17,034 bases of DNA from JAWWPG01 sp037719575 (GTDB taxonomy: Bacteria; Actinomycetota; Actinomycetes; Propionibacteriales; Nocardioidaceae): positions 1-17,034 of the forward strand of contig JBBJMF010000061.1 in NCBI GenBank assembly GCA_037719575.1, given 5' to 3'. The position numbers and the translations under genes were made by a program. The notes under the pieces are model-generated. The model was not told where the DNA came from and searched no databases. It worked only from the letters and a program-made list of their open reading frames with translations. This document shows positions 1 through 7,292 of this stretch, piece by piece; positions within the stretch are counted from its first letter, which is position 1; each line of letters starts with the position of its first letter.

Positions 1-35
1 GCTGGTAGTCGACCTCTGCAGGTAACCCGTTCTCG

Positions 36-75
36 GTCGTCGCATGCACGATGTTGTCGTCGCATGCACGATGTT
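36..75. repeat. Tandem direct repeat, two perfect 20-bp copies
   Basis: Two adjacent identical 20-bp units (36-55 and 56-75) begin GTCGTCGCATGCACG and end ATGTT. Each contains the self-complementary hexamer GCATGC. The array lies about 190 bp upstream of the sugar-importer start codon. It may be a regulatory duplication or a simple slippage product; the sequence does not decide. The second copy runs directly into TACGGT (75-80), which fits a TANNNT -10 pattern, with a TTG-containing segment at the copy junction (54-59), but that spacing is only 15 nt, so a promoter here is weak. Confidence 0.8.
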
Positions 76-220
76 ACGGTACAAACGCTTCCCGCAACAA
101 GACACTGCAGGACGACGGCTACGGGGGCCCCCACTCGGTGGGAAGCATGACCCTCACCTCGATACCGCGGACCGTGTGCGGGCATGTCGCGTTGGTGGGA
201 CAGTATGACGAGACAGTGTC

Positions 221-247
221 GTGACCGTGGTCACACCACGAGGTGTG
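221..247. promoter_or_regulatory. Overlapping dyads upstream of importer operon, candidate GntR/FadR-type operator
   Basis: Three perfect inverted repeats overlap here: GTGACC-GT-GGTCAC (221-234), CGTGGT-CAC-ACCACG (226-240) and CACACC-ACGA-GGTGTG (232-247). The core TGGTCACACCA (228-238) fits the general FadR-subfamily GntR operator form TNGTNNNACNA. The block ends 8 nt before the AGGAGG ribosome binding site of the binding-protein gene. It could be a repressor site or a set of mutually exclusive mRNA hairpins affecting translation. The dyads are seen directly; the regulator family is inferred, and no regulator gene is present in the window. Confidence 0.5.
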
Positions 248-267
248 TGCCTGGCAGGAGGAGAGGC

Positions 268-1620
268 ATGAAGCGAACCAAGTTGCGTGGGCTGGCTATT
301 GGCGGCATCTGCGCGTCGCTAGCGCTGCTGACCGCCGGTTGTCTGCAGGACCCCAACGCCACCGGCGGCGCCGGTGCGGCCGGGCTCAACGGCTACGTGG
401 ACGGCGGCACCGGTGACGACGACAAGGTCGTCACGATCCTCGGCGCCTTCGGAGGCGACGAGGAGAAGAACTTCGAAGCCTCCCTGAGCGACTTCGAGAA
501 GCAGTCGGGCATCGACGTCCAGTACACCGCCGATACCGACTTCACGACGACGATCAAGCAGAAGACCCAGTCCGGTGACTCCCCGGACATCGGGCTGTTC
601 CCCCAGCCGGGCGGGCTCCTCGAGCTCGCGCAGCTGGGGTTTGTCCAGCCCATCGACACCTTCCTCGACTACGACACGCTGAACAGAACGCTGATCCCCG
701 GCTTCCTGGAGGCCTCGAGGCTCAACGGCCGGGTGTACGGCGCCCCGATGAAGCTGGCGTTCAAGAGCCTGGTCTGGTATCCCAAGCAGGCATACGAGGC
801 CACCGGTTACTCGACCGCACCGAAGACACTTCAGGAGCTGGACTCGATCGCGGACAAGATCAAGGCGAGCGGCACGGCGCCCTGGTGCATGAGCTGGGAG
901 TCCGACCAGGCCACCGGCTGGGTGGGCACCGACTGGATCGAGGAGCTCGTCGTGCGCATGTGGGGACCGGACGTCTACGACCAGTGGGTGACGCACGCGA
1001 TTCCGTTCAACGACCCGCGGATCGTGAAGTCGTTCGACGAGTACGGCAAGCTGGTCTTCACCGAAGGCAACGTCCTCGGTGGCACGGCGGGCATCCTCAA
1101 CACCGCCTTCGCAGACGCGATGACCCCCGCCTTCGACACCCCGCCGAAGTGCTTCTTCCACCGACAGGCCGACTTCGCGGCCACGTTCTATCCCGAGAAG
1201 GTGCAGGCGAACCTCGACAGCTCGGTGGGCATCTTTGTGTACCCGCGCTTCGAGGGCGGATACGCTGGTCAGCCAGTCCTGGGTGGCGGCGACATTGCGG
1301 CGCTCTTCAACGGCAACGACCCGGACGCGATCGCAGTCATGAAGTTCCTGACCTCCGACAAGTTCGGCGGACCGTGGGCGCAGGCCGGAGGCTGGCTGTC
1401 GCCGCATAAGACGTTCGACGCCTCCAACTATCCCGACGAGACGACTCGGAGTATCGCCGAGCTCGCTACGGGCGCCGACGTCTTCCGGTACGACGCTTCC
1501 GACGTGATGCCCAAAGAGGTCGGCTCCGGCACCTTCTGGACCGGGATGGTGGACTGGCTCGGCGGTGAGTCGTCGCAAGACGTAACCACGGCCATCGAAG
1601 ACTCCTGGCCGGCGCCATGA
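268..1620 (+). CDS. aglE: Alpha-glucoside/oligosaccharide ABC transporter, substrate-binding lipoprotein (AglE-like)
   Basis: This 450-residue extracellular solute-binding protein (family 1) would capture an oligosaccharide outside the membrane and deliver it to the two permeases that follow. The N-terminus has positive residues, a hydrophobic stretch and a lipobox LTAGC with the lipidated Cys at residue 25. The body resembles rhizobial AglE: a stretch around GWVGTDWIEELVVR, then IPFNDPRIV, then PPKCFFHRQADF, and near the end WLSPHKTF. The start at 268 is chosen because AGGAGG (256-261) lies 6 nt upstream and it gives a normal lipoprotein signal. The in-frame ATG at 184 would add 28 residues before the signal peptide and has no ribosome binding site. 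The stop overlaps the next start (ATGA, 1617-1620), so the genes are translationally coupled. The family is clear; the exact sugar is inferred. Confidence 0.88.
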   Translation: MKRTKLRGLAIGGICASLALLTAGCLQDPNATGGAGAAGLNGYVDGGTGDDDKVVTILGAFGGDEEKNFEASLSDFEKQSGIDVQYTADTDFTTTIKQKTQSGDSPDIGLFPQPGGLLELAQLGFVQPIDTFLDYDTLNRTLIPGFLEASRLNGRVYGAPMKLAFKSLVWYPKQAYEATGYSTAPKTLQELDSIADKIKASGTAPWCMSWESDQATGWVGTDWIEELVVRMWGPDVYDQWVTHAIPFNDPRIVKSFDEYGKLVFTEGNVLGGTAGILNTAFADAMTPAFDTPPKCFFHRQADFAATFYPEKVQANLDSSVGIFVYPRFEGGYAGQPVLGGGDIAALFNGNDPDAIAVMKFLTSDKFGGPWAQAGGWLSPHKTFDASNYPDETTRSIAELATGADVFRYDASDVMPKEVGSGTFWTGMVDWLGGESSQDVTTAIEDSWPAP

Positions 1621-2768
1621 GCGACGTCACCTACGACGAGAGAGTGGCCGTCGGCACACCCGACGAGGAGGCTCCTGAGCCGGGGTCGGTGAGCTGGGTC
1701 AAGATCGGCGTCGGGTTGCTCGGGATGGCCGTGGTGGTGTGGGCGGTCGGCAACCTCTTCCTGGCCTTCGGCTTCTACCCGGAGTGGTTCCACGGGAAGG
1801 TCATCATCGGCGTGCTGGCGCTCGTCGCCGGTGTCGGTGGTGCCGCGCTGTTGTTCTACTTCCTCAACATGTTCGTCGAGGGGCTCCCCCAGAAGACCTC
1901 ACTTCGCGTCATCCCGTATGCCTTCCTGATTCCCGGGCTCGGGCTGATCGCGCTGATGCTGCTGTACCCCGCGATCCAGACGATCAACTTCTCCTTCGCC
2001 AACGAGGACAGCACGGCGTACATCGGCTTGCAGAACTACCGAGACATCTTCGGCGACTCGGAGTTCCGCCAGTCGATCACCAACAACATCCTGTGGCTGC
2101 TCATCGTGCCGGCGATCACCGTCTCGATCGGCGTCGTGGTGGCCGTCCTGGCCGACAAGCTCACCAAGCGCGGAGAGTCGATATCCAAGGCTGTCATCTT
2201 CGTGCCGATGGCGATCTCGTTCGTCGGCGCGTCCGCGATCTGGGGCCTGGTCTATGCGTACAACAACCCGGGGCAGAGCCAGACCGGGCTGCTGAACGCG
2301 GTCTGGACCTTCTTCGGAGGTGACCCACAGACCTGGCTGCAGTTCTCCAGCGCCAAGCTGAACTCGATTCTGCTGATGGTGATCTTGATCTGGCTCCAGG
2401 TCGGCTTCTCGATGATCCTGCTGTCCTCGGCGATCAAAGGGGTCCCGGAAGACACCCTCGAGGCAGCTCGTATCGACGGTGCCAGCGAGTGGCAGATCTT
2501 CTGGAAGGTGGTCGTCCCCCAGATCAGAGGCACGATGATCACGGTGTACATCACCGTGGTGATCCTCGTCCTCAAGGTGTTCGACATCGTCTACGTGCTG
2601 ACCAACGGGCGAAGCGAGACCAACGTGATCGCGAACCTGTTCTTCAACGAGCTGTTCGCCAACGACCAGGCGGGGAAGGCCTCGGCGATCGTGGTGGTCC
2701 TGCTCCTCGCGATCACCCCGGTCCTGTACTACCAGGTGCGGCACTTCCGCCAGGAGGAGATGAGCTGA
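1617..2768 (+). CDS. aglF: Alpha-glucoside-type ABC transporter permease (AglF-like)
   Basis: This is a 383-residue inner-membrane permease of the MalF/AglF type. About eight hydrophobic segments are visible: two extra helices at the N-terminus (roughly residues 27-50 and 61-86), then one around 98-120 and the five-helix permease core. The cytoplasmic EAA loop, which docks on the ATPase, is clear as EAARIDGASEWQIFWK from residue 282. A hydrophilic, acidic N-terminal tail of about 25 residues precedes the first helix. The start codon overlaps the stop of the binding-protein gene, and the stop TGA (2766-2768) shares its A with the ATG of the second permease. It should pair with that permease to form the translocation channel. 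AglF-like proteins also carry extra N-terminal helices, which supports the assignment. Confidence 0.9.
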   Translation: MSDVTYDERVAVGTPDEEAPEPGSVSWVKIGVGLLGMAVVVWAVGNLFLAFGFYPEWFHGKVIIGVLALVAGVGGAALLFYFLNMFVEGLPQKTSLRVIPYAFLIPGLGLIALMLLYPAIQTINFSFANEDSTAYIGLQNYRDIFGDSEFRQSITNNILWLLIVPAITVSIGVVVAVLADKLTKRGESISKAVIFVPMAISFVGASAIWGLVYAYNNPGQSQTGLLNAVWTFFGGDPQTWLQFSSAKLNSILLMVILIWLQVGFSMILLSSAIKGVPEDTLEAARIDGASEWQIFWKVVVPQIRGTMITVYITVVILVLKVFDIVYVLTNGRSETNVIANLFFNELFANDQAGKASAIVVVLLLAITPVLYYQVRHFRQEEMS

Positions 2769-3628
2769 TGAGCACACTCATGCGGGACGGGAGGCGGCGC
2801 AGCTGGGTCGCGATCGTCACGATGCTGGTGTTGTGCCTCTTGTGGACGCTGCCGACGGTCGGCCTCTTGGTGACGTCGTTACGATCTCGCGACGACACCG
2901 TCAGCTCGGGCTGGTGGACGGCCATCTTCAACCCGTTCGGCACAAGCTGGACGTTCGACAACTACCAGAGGGTGTTCGAGGGGACGGAGCTCGGTACGGG
3001 CTTCCTGAACAGCCTCGTGATCGCCATCCCTGCGACGATCATCCCCATCATGTTCGCGGCGTTCGCGGCCTACGCGTTCACGTTCATGAACTTCGTGGGC
3101 AAGGACCTCCTGTTCATCGTGATCGTGGCCGTCCTTGTCGTGCCGATCCAGGTCGCGTTCCAGCCGATGTTGAACCTGCTCGGCCCCAACGGTCTCGGCA
3201 TCTCGGGTCAGTACATCTCCGTCTGGCTGCTCCACACCGGTTTCGGCATGCCGTTGGCGATCTACATCTTGCGCAACTACATGACCACTCTGCCCACGAC
3301 GGTGATCGAGTCGGCGAAGATCGATGGTGCGACCCACTACCAGACGTTCTGGCGGCTCATCGTGCCGATGTCGGTTCCGGCGCTCGCTGCGTTCGCCATC
3401 CTGCAGTTCCTGTGGGTGTGGAACGACCTGCTCGTCGCCAAGCTCTTCCTGGACTCCGAGAACAGCACGGTGATCGTCCAACTGCAGGGCCTGCTCGGCA
3501 CTCAGGGCCAGGGTCAGGAGCTCCTGACCGCTGGCGCGTTCATCTCGATGGTCGTGCCGGTGGCCGTATTCTTCGCCTTGCAACGGTTCTTCGTCCGCGG
3601 GCTGACTGCGGGGGCCGTGAAGGGCTGA
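2768..3628 (+). CDS. aglG: Alpha-glucoside-type ABC transporter permease (AglG-like)
   Basis: This 286-residue permease of the MalG/AglG type has six predicted helices, the first at about residues 12-32. The EAA loop reads ESAKIDGATHYQTFWRLIVP from residue 181. The start at 2768 overlaps the preceding stop by one base, with AGGAGG at 2752-2757, 10 nt upstream. A second in-frame ATG at 2780 is possible but farther from the ribosome binding site. An open frame extends far upstream in the same frame but overlaps the first permease and is not coding. The protein ends with a family-typical RFFVRGLTAGAVKG. It forms the heterodimeric channel with the first permease. Confidence 0.9.
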   Translation: MSTLMRDGRRRSWVAIVTMLVLCLLWTLPTVGLLVTSLRSRDDTVSSGWWTAIFNPFGTSWTFDNYQRVFEGTELGTGFLNSLVIAIPATIIPIMFAAFAAYAFTFMNFVGKDLLFIVIVAVLVVPIQVAFQPMLNLLGPNGLGISGQYISVWLLHTGFGMPLAIYILRNYMTTLPTTVIESAKIDGATHYQTFWRLIVPMSVPALAAFAILQFLWVWNDLLVAKLFLDSENSTVIVQLQGLLGTQGQGQELLTAGAFISMVVPVAVFFALQRFFVRGLTAGAVKG

Positions 3629-3665
3629 GCCCACCCACATGTCCGACGAAATTCATCCCTTTTAC

Positions 3666-3692
3666 CCGGATCGTCCGGCACGTACCTGCCGG
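3666..3692 (+). promoter_or_regulatory. Two overlapping, mutually exclusive hairpins before the ATPase gene
   Basis: In the 82-bp gap between the permease and ATPase genes, CCGGA-TCG-TCCGG (3666-3678) overlaps CCGGCA-CGTACC-TGCCGG (3675-3692), so only one can form at a time. The second stem ends 2 nt before the ribosome binding site AAAGGA (3695-3700) of the ATPase gene. There is no U tract, so this is unlikely to be an intrinsic terminator. Possible roles are mRNA processing, 3'-end protection of the upstream message or tuning of ATPase translation. The stems are seen directly; their function is inferred. Confidence 0.4.
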
Positions 3693-3710
3693 TGAAAGGA
3701 ACACAAGCCC

Positions 3711-4796
3711 ATGGCAACCGTAACCTTCGACAAGGCGCAGCGCTGGTTCCCCGGCGCCGACAAGCCCACAGTCCCCGGCATCGACCTCGAGATCAACGAT
3801 GGCGAGTTCATGGTTCTCGTCGGCCCCTCCGGGTGTGGGAAGTCGACCACGCTTCGCATGCTGGCCGGCCTCGAGGAGGTCAACGACGGCCACATCTTCA
3901 TCGGCGACCGCGAGGTGACCAAGCTGCCGCCCAAGGACCGGGACATCGCGATGGTGTTCCAGAATTACGCGCTCTACCCGCACATGACGGTGGCCGACAA
4001 CATGGGTTTCGCGTTGCGGATGGCCAAGGTGGCGCCGGAGGAGCGCAAGAAGAGGGTGGCGGAGGCCGCCGAGATCCTGGGTCTCACCGAGTACCTCGAG
4101 CGGAAGCCGAAGGCGCTGTCCGGAGGCCAGCGTCAGCGGGTCGCGATGGGCCGGGCGATCGTCCGTGAGCCACAGGTGTTCTGCATGGACGAGCCGCTGT
4201 CCAACCTCGACGCCAAGATGCGCGTCCAGACCCGTACCGACATCGCGAAGCTGCAGGCCAACCTCGGGGTCACGACCGTCTACGTGACCCACGACCAGGT
4301 CGAGGCGATGACCCTGGGCGACCGGGTGGCGGTCATGATGCGCGGCGAACTGATGCAGGTCGACTCCCCGCTGAACCTCTACGACCGCCCGGTCAACCTG
4401 TTCGTCGCCGGCTTCATCGGGTCGCCGCAGATGAACCTCATCGAGGCGACGCCATCCCAGAGTGGACATGCCCGGATCGGTGACTACGACGTGCCTGTCG
4501 ACCCGACCGCAGCCTCGCGGATGAAGGGCAACAGCACCGTCGGCATCCGTCCGGAGGCCTGGCGGCTCGTCTCGAAGGAGGAGGGAGGACTCCCCGTCGA
4601 CGTCACCGTCGTGGAGGAGCTCGGCGCAGATGGCTTCGTCTACGGCACCAGCGGGATCCAGGGCACGCCGCACGACATCATCGTGCGGGTGAGCGCCCGT
4701 GACTCGGTGCGCAAGGGCGAGACGATCTACGTCACGACCGACCCGAAGAGCGTGCACGTCTTCGACACCGATACCGGGGAGCGCCTCTCGGCCTGA
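3711..4796 (+). CDS. Sugar ABC transporter ATP-binding protein (MalK/MsiK/UgpC family)
   Basis: This 361-residue ATPase would power import through the two upstream permeases. The nucleotide-binding domain is complete: Walker A GPSGCGKST (38-46), Q-loop Gln84 in VFQNYALYPH, signature LSGGQ (136-140), Walker B VFCMDEP (156-162), D-loop SNLD and switch His194 in VYVTHDQ. The remainder forms a MalK-type TOBE regulatory domain, including TVGIRPEAWRL. AAAGGA at 3695-3700 lies 10 nt before the ATG. The 82-bp spacing from the permeases is wider than the overlaps upstream, so it may also be made separately, like the multi-transporter ATPase MsiK of Streptomyces. Close relatives are variously named MsiK, UgpC, MalK or AglK and I cannot separate these, so no symbol is given. 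Confidence 0.93.
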   Translation: MATVTFDKAQRWFPGADKPTVPGIDLEINDGEFMVLVGPSGCGKSTTLRMLAGLEEVNDGHIFIGDREVTKLPPKDRDIAMVFQNYALYPHMTVADNMGFALRMAKVAPEERKKRVAEAAEILGLTEYLERKPKALSGGQRQRVAMGRAIVREPQVFCMDEPLSNLDAKMRVQTRTDIAKLQANLGVTTVYVTHDQVEAMTLGDRVAVMMRGELMQVDSPLNLYDRPVNLFVAGFIGSPQMNLIEATPSQSGHARIGDYDVPVDPTAASRMKGNSTVGIRPEAWRLVSKEEGGLPVDVTVVEELGADGFVYGTSGIQGTPHDIIVRVSARDSVRKGETIYVTTDPKSVHVFDTDTGERLSA

Positions 4797-4827
4797 CGTT
4801 GACGCCGTGCTCTCGACCCACCTCGGC

Positions 4828-6569
4828 TCATCGCGGCCGGCTCCTCAACAGGGCTAGCGAGAGGGCAGCGGCGAGGCCGGCGCAGACGGCGGCGCCCCAG
4901 AAGACGGCATGCATCTGGGCGATGCCGGCTTGCTTGAGGATGGCGACGTAGGCATCGCAGACCGTGTCGCTGTGACACGTCTCGCGAAGCGACGGCAGAC
5001 CCTCCGACACGGCGTAGAACCTGCGCAGGCCGATCGTCGTGAGTGCGGAGATGCCGACGAGCATGCCGACCATCCGGGCCACCACAAGCAGCGCGGACGC
5101 CAGCCCGTGCACCGCGTCGTCGGTGGCGGCGAGCAGTGCTGCGGTGGTCGGGGCGATCGAGAGGCCGAAGCCGAACCCGCACATCACGAGCGCCGCGGTG
5201 GGGCCGGCGTGCTCGAGCGAGGTCGCTCCCCAGCGGGTCATCAGCACGAATGCGGCTGCGGCGAGGACCATCCCCACCGCGGCGAGGACGGCGACCGGGA
5301 GATGTCGGCTGAGGTAGCCGCCGATGACGGCACCCACGGGGATGGCCACCAGCAGCCGGACCAGGACCAGCGCGGCATCGAGCTGCGAGTCGGGGGAGAC
5401 GGTGACTCGGGCGAACACCGGGATGTCCACGAGGGCGGCGATCAGAGCGGCACCCACGAAGAGGTTCACCGCGAGGGCACCCCAGGCCGGCCTGGAGCGC
5501 AACGCCCCTGTCGGCACGACGGCACGGACGCCCGCCGCTGCCGGACGACGAACCCCAGTGCGGCTGCCCCGCTTGCCCCGAGCAGCCATGGTCCGGCGGG
5601 GGACAGGACCTGCACCTCCGGGTCGGCCGTCGCGAACGCCAGCACGATACCCGCGAGGGACAGGCCAAGCAGTGCGGCGCCGGGCAGGTCGGCAGACCTA
5701 GCGACCCCGGACCAGCCACGCCAGCTCACGAGTGGCCGCCGGGCAGTGGCCTCACGGAGCACGAACAAGGTTGTGAGCACCAGCAAGGCGAGCGCCATCG
5801 GCGTCGACCAGCGACTGTCTCCGGCGTACCGGATGAATGCCTGCCCGGTTGTGACCCCCGAGACCAGGCGCGCGGGCTCCGTCATCACCACTGCGAGCGT
5901 GCCGAGCGTGACGACAGCGAGGATGAGGCCCACCACATCCGGACGACCACGCTCGGCCGGACCCCCCGTCGAGCCGCGACCCGCTTGCGAGCGACCCAAG
6001 GCCAGCAGCGCGACCGCCAGGCCCACGCCGGCCATGAGGTTGGCCCAGAAGATCGCGTGCCAGCTCCACCGGGTGAGGATGACGGCGCCGTACAACGGCC
6101 CGACGACCGAACCGAGCTCCTGGACGGCACCGACCAGGCCGAGCGGCAGCCCACGTCGGTCGACCGCCCAGATGTCGGCGACCAGCGCGAGGGTGGCCGG
6201 CACCAGGCCGCCGCCACCCGCACCTTGCAGGAAGCGCCCCAGCACCATCGTCACGAGGTCGTAGGAGGCTGCCGTGACAAGCGACCCGACCGAGAAGACG
6301 ACGAGGGCTCCGACCAGGACGGGGATCCGCCCGCGAAGGTCGGCGATCCGGCCGACCAGCGGCAGCATCGCGACGTAGCCAAGCAGGAAGCCGGAGACGA
6401 CCGGCGCGCCGCGTTGCAGCTCGTCGATGCCGAGACCGACCGAGGCCATCATGTCGGGCAGCGCGACCACGACGACGTACGTGTCTGCGGCCGCGAAAGC
6501 CACGGCGATCGCGGCTACGACGAGGATGCCGCGTGGGACGGTCCTGGCGGTGGTGTCGACATCGCTCAC
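4828..6569 (-). pseudogene. P55-like 14-helix MFS exporter, frame broken by an apparent 1-nt deletion near 5531
   Basis: A single MFS drug:H+ antiporter-type protein (about 580 residues) is split over two frames. The 5' part runs from GTG 6569 to a stop at 5466. It holds TM1 with Asp29, motif A GRIADLRGRIP (73-83) and motif C ending GSVVGPLYG (153-161). Homology-like sequence leaves this frame after GFVVRQRR and resumes one base back as GVRAVVPTGALRSRPAWG, continuing through the last helices to the stop at 4828. Restoring one G to the GGG run (plus strand CCC, 5531-5533) would rejoin them. The GTG start lies 10 nt after the lipoprotein stop; its ribosome binding site is weak. A further upstream start at 6659 would overlap the lipoprotein gene and adds residues unlike MFS proteins. 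The lprG-p55 gene order matches mycobacteria. It may be a true pseudogene, a sequencing error or, less likely, -1 ribosomal frameshifting. Confidence 0.8.
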
Positions 6570-6579
6570 GAGTCGAGGA

Positions 6580-7254
6580 CTACTCAGGCGGCGATACGGT
6601 GACGGGCTCCGCGGACAGGTCCAGCTCGATGTAGTAGGTGCTCGGGTCGTGGTCGGCACCGTAGAACCTGCCGGTCATCGAGACGCTGTGCAGCACGTTG
6701 TCGTCCGTCAGGGTGAAGATGGCCCGGAATGGGGTCAAGGCCGACGCGGGAAAGAGGGCGTGCACGGCGTTGCCGGGCAGGACGCCGCTGACCCGGGTCA
6801 GGACCGCGGTGCCACTGCGCTCGGAGCCGTCGGTGGCGGTTGCTGTCGCGCCGGTCAGGAGGGACGAGAGGCCGCTCGACCTGTCCATCAGCACGGTCGG
6901 GTCGGGGGCGCCGTAGTCGGCCGGGTCGATCTTGGTCCAGCCGACGAACGGCAGCTCGGCGTAGACCTCCCCGTCGACCGCCAGCAGCTTCGCGGTGAAG
7001 GACAGCCCCTGCGAGATCTGGATCTCCCCGGTGAAGGTCGGTTCGTGAGTCCCGGTCCCGTTGGCGCTCTCCAACCCGCCGATGCCGTCCGGGAGCCCGT
7101 CGGTCGTCAACGTGAAACCGATGTACCGCGCCGTGTCGAAGGCCTGCTTCGCCGCAGCCAGCCGCTCACCCACCGGCTGTTCGTTGTTGCCGGAGTCGCG
7201 ACAGCCGACGAGGACGACCAGCAGGATCGCGACCAACACCGTAAGCCTGCGCAC
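6580..7254 (-). CDS. lprG: LppX/LprAFG-family lipoprotein (LprG-like)
   Basis: This lipoprotein of about 224 residues belongs to the LppX_LprAFG family, whose mycobacterial members bind acylated lipids in a hydrophobic pocket and move them toward the outer envelope. From GTG 7254 the signal peptide is short with a lipobox LVGC, Cys18. The family pattern is recognisable: a GLPDGIGGLESANGTG segment, VDGEVYAELPFVGW, then DPTVLMDRSSGLSSLL and a C-terminal TDDNVLHSVSMTG strand. A GTG at 7290, 2 nt after the parC stop, is the alternative start; it adds 12 residues before the signal peptide and lacks a ribosome binding site. The gene sits between parC and the MFS gene on one strand with almost no spacing. 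In Mycobacterium tuberculosis, LprG is encoded directly before the exporter P55 (Rv1410c), the same order as here. Confidence 0.85.
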   Translation of the reverse strand: MRRLTVLVAILLVVLVGCRDSGNNEQPVGERLAAAKQAFDTARYIGFTLTTDGLPDGIGGLESANGTGTHEPTFTGEIQISQGLSFTAKLLAVDGEVYAELPFVGWTKIDPADYGAPDPTVLMDRSSGLSSLLTGATATATDGSERSGTAVLTRVSGVLPGNAVHALFPASALTPFRAIFTLTDDNVLHSVSMTGRFYGADHDPSTYYIELDLSAEPVTVSPPE

Positions 7255-7292
7255 GTGGCCCAGCCTGCCATGGCGCGAGGCATCGATCACAG

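Noticed and set aside
1..65. Open minus-strand frames starting in the tandem repeat (ATG at 45 or 65, GTG at 48) and running off the left edge, possibly a divergent regulator.
   Set aside because: Only 15-22 codons are visible, several frames are equally open and none shows a recognisable helix-turn-helix start.
184..267. N-terminal extension of the binding protein from the in-frame ATG at 184.
   Set aside because: It has no ribosome binding site and would place 28 charged residues before a typical lipoprotein signal; the dyads at 221-247 lie inside it.
3675..3692. Intrinsic terminator after the permease gene.
   Set aside because: The stem has only 6 bp and no T tract follows; it runs into a ribosome binding site.
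4797..4827. Bidirectional terminator between the convergent ATPase and MFS genes.
   Set aside because: I found no adequate stem in this 31-bp gap.
4828..5589. Separate 253-residue protein from the ATG at 5589 for the C-terminal part of the MFS transporter.
   Set aside because: Its first 20 or so residues do not look like transporter sequence, and the rest aligns in style with the tail of the upstream frame, so a frameshifted single gene is the simpler reading.
4909..6264. Long plus-strand open frame (about 450 codons) opposite the MFS gene.
   Set aside because: Its translation is low-complexity, rich in His, Arg, Asp and Gly, with no domain; it is the usual antisense shadow in high-GC DNA.
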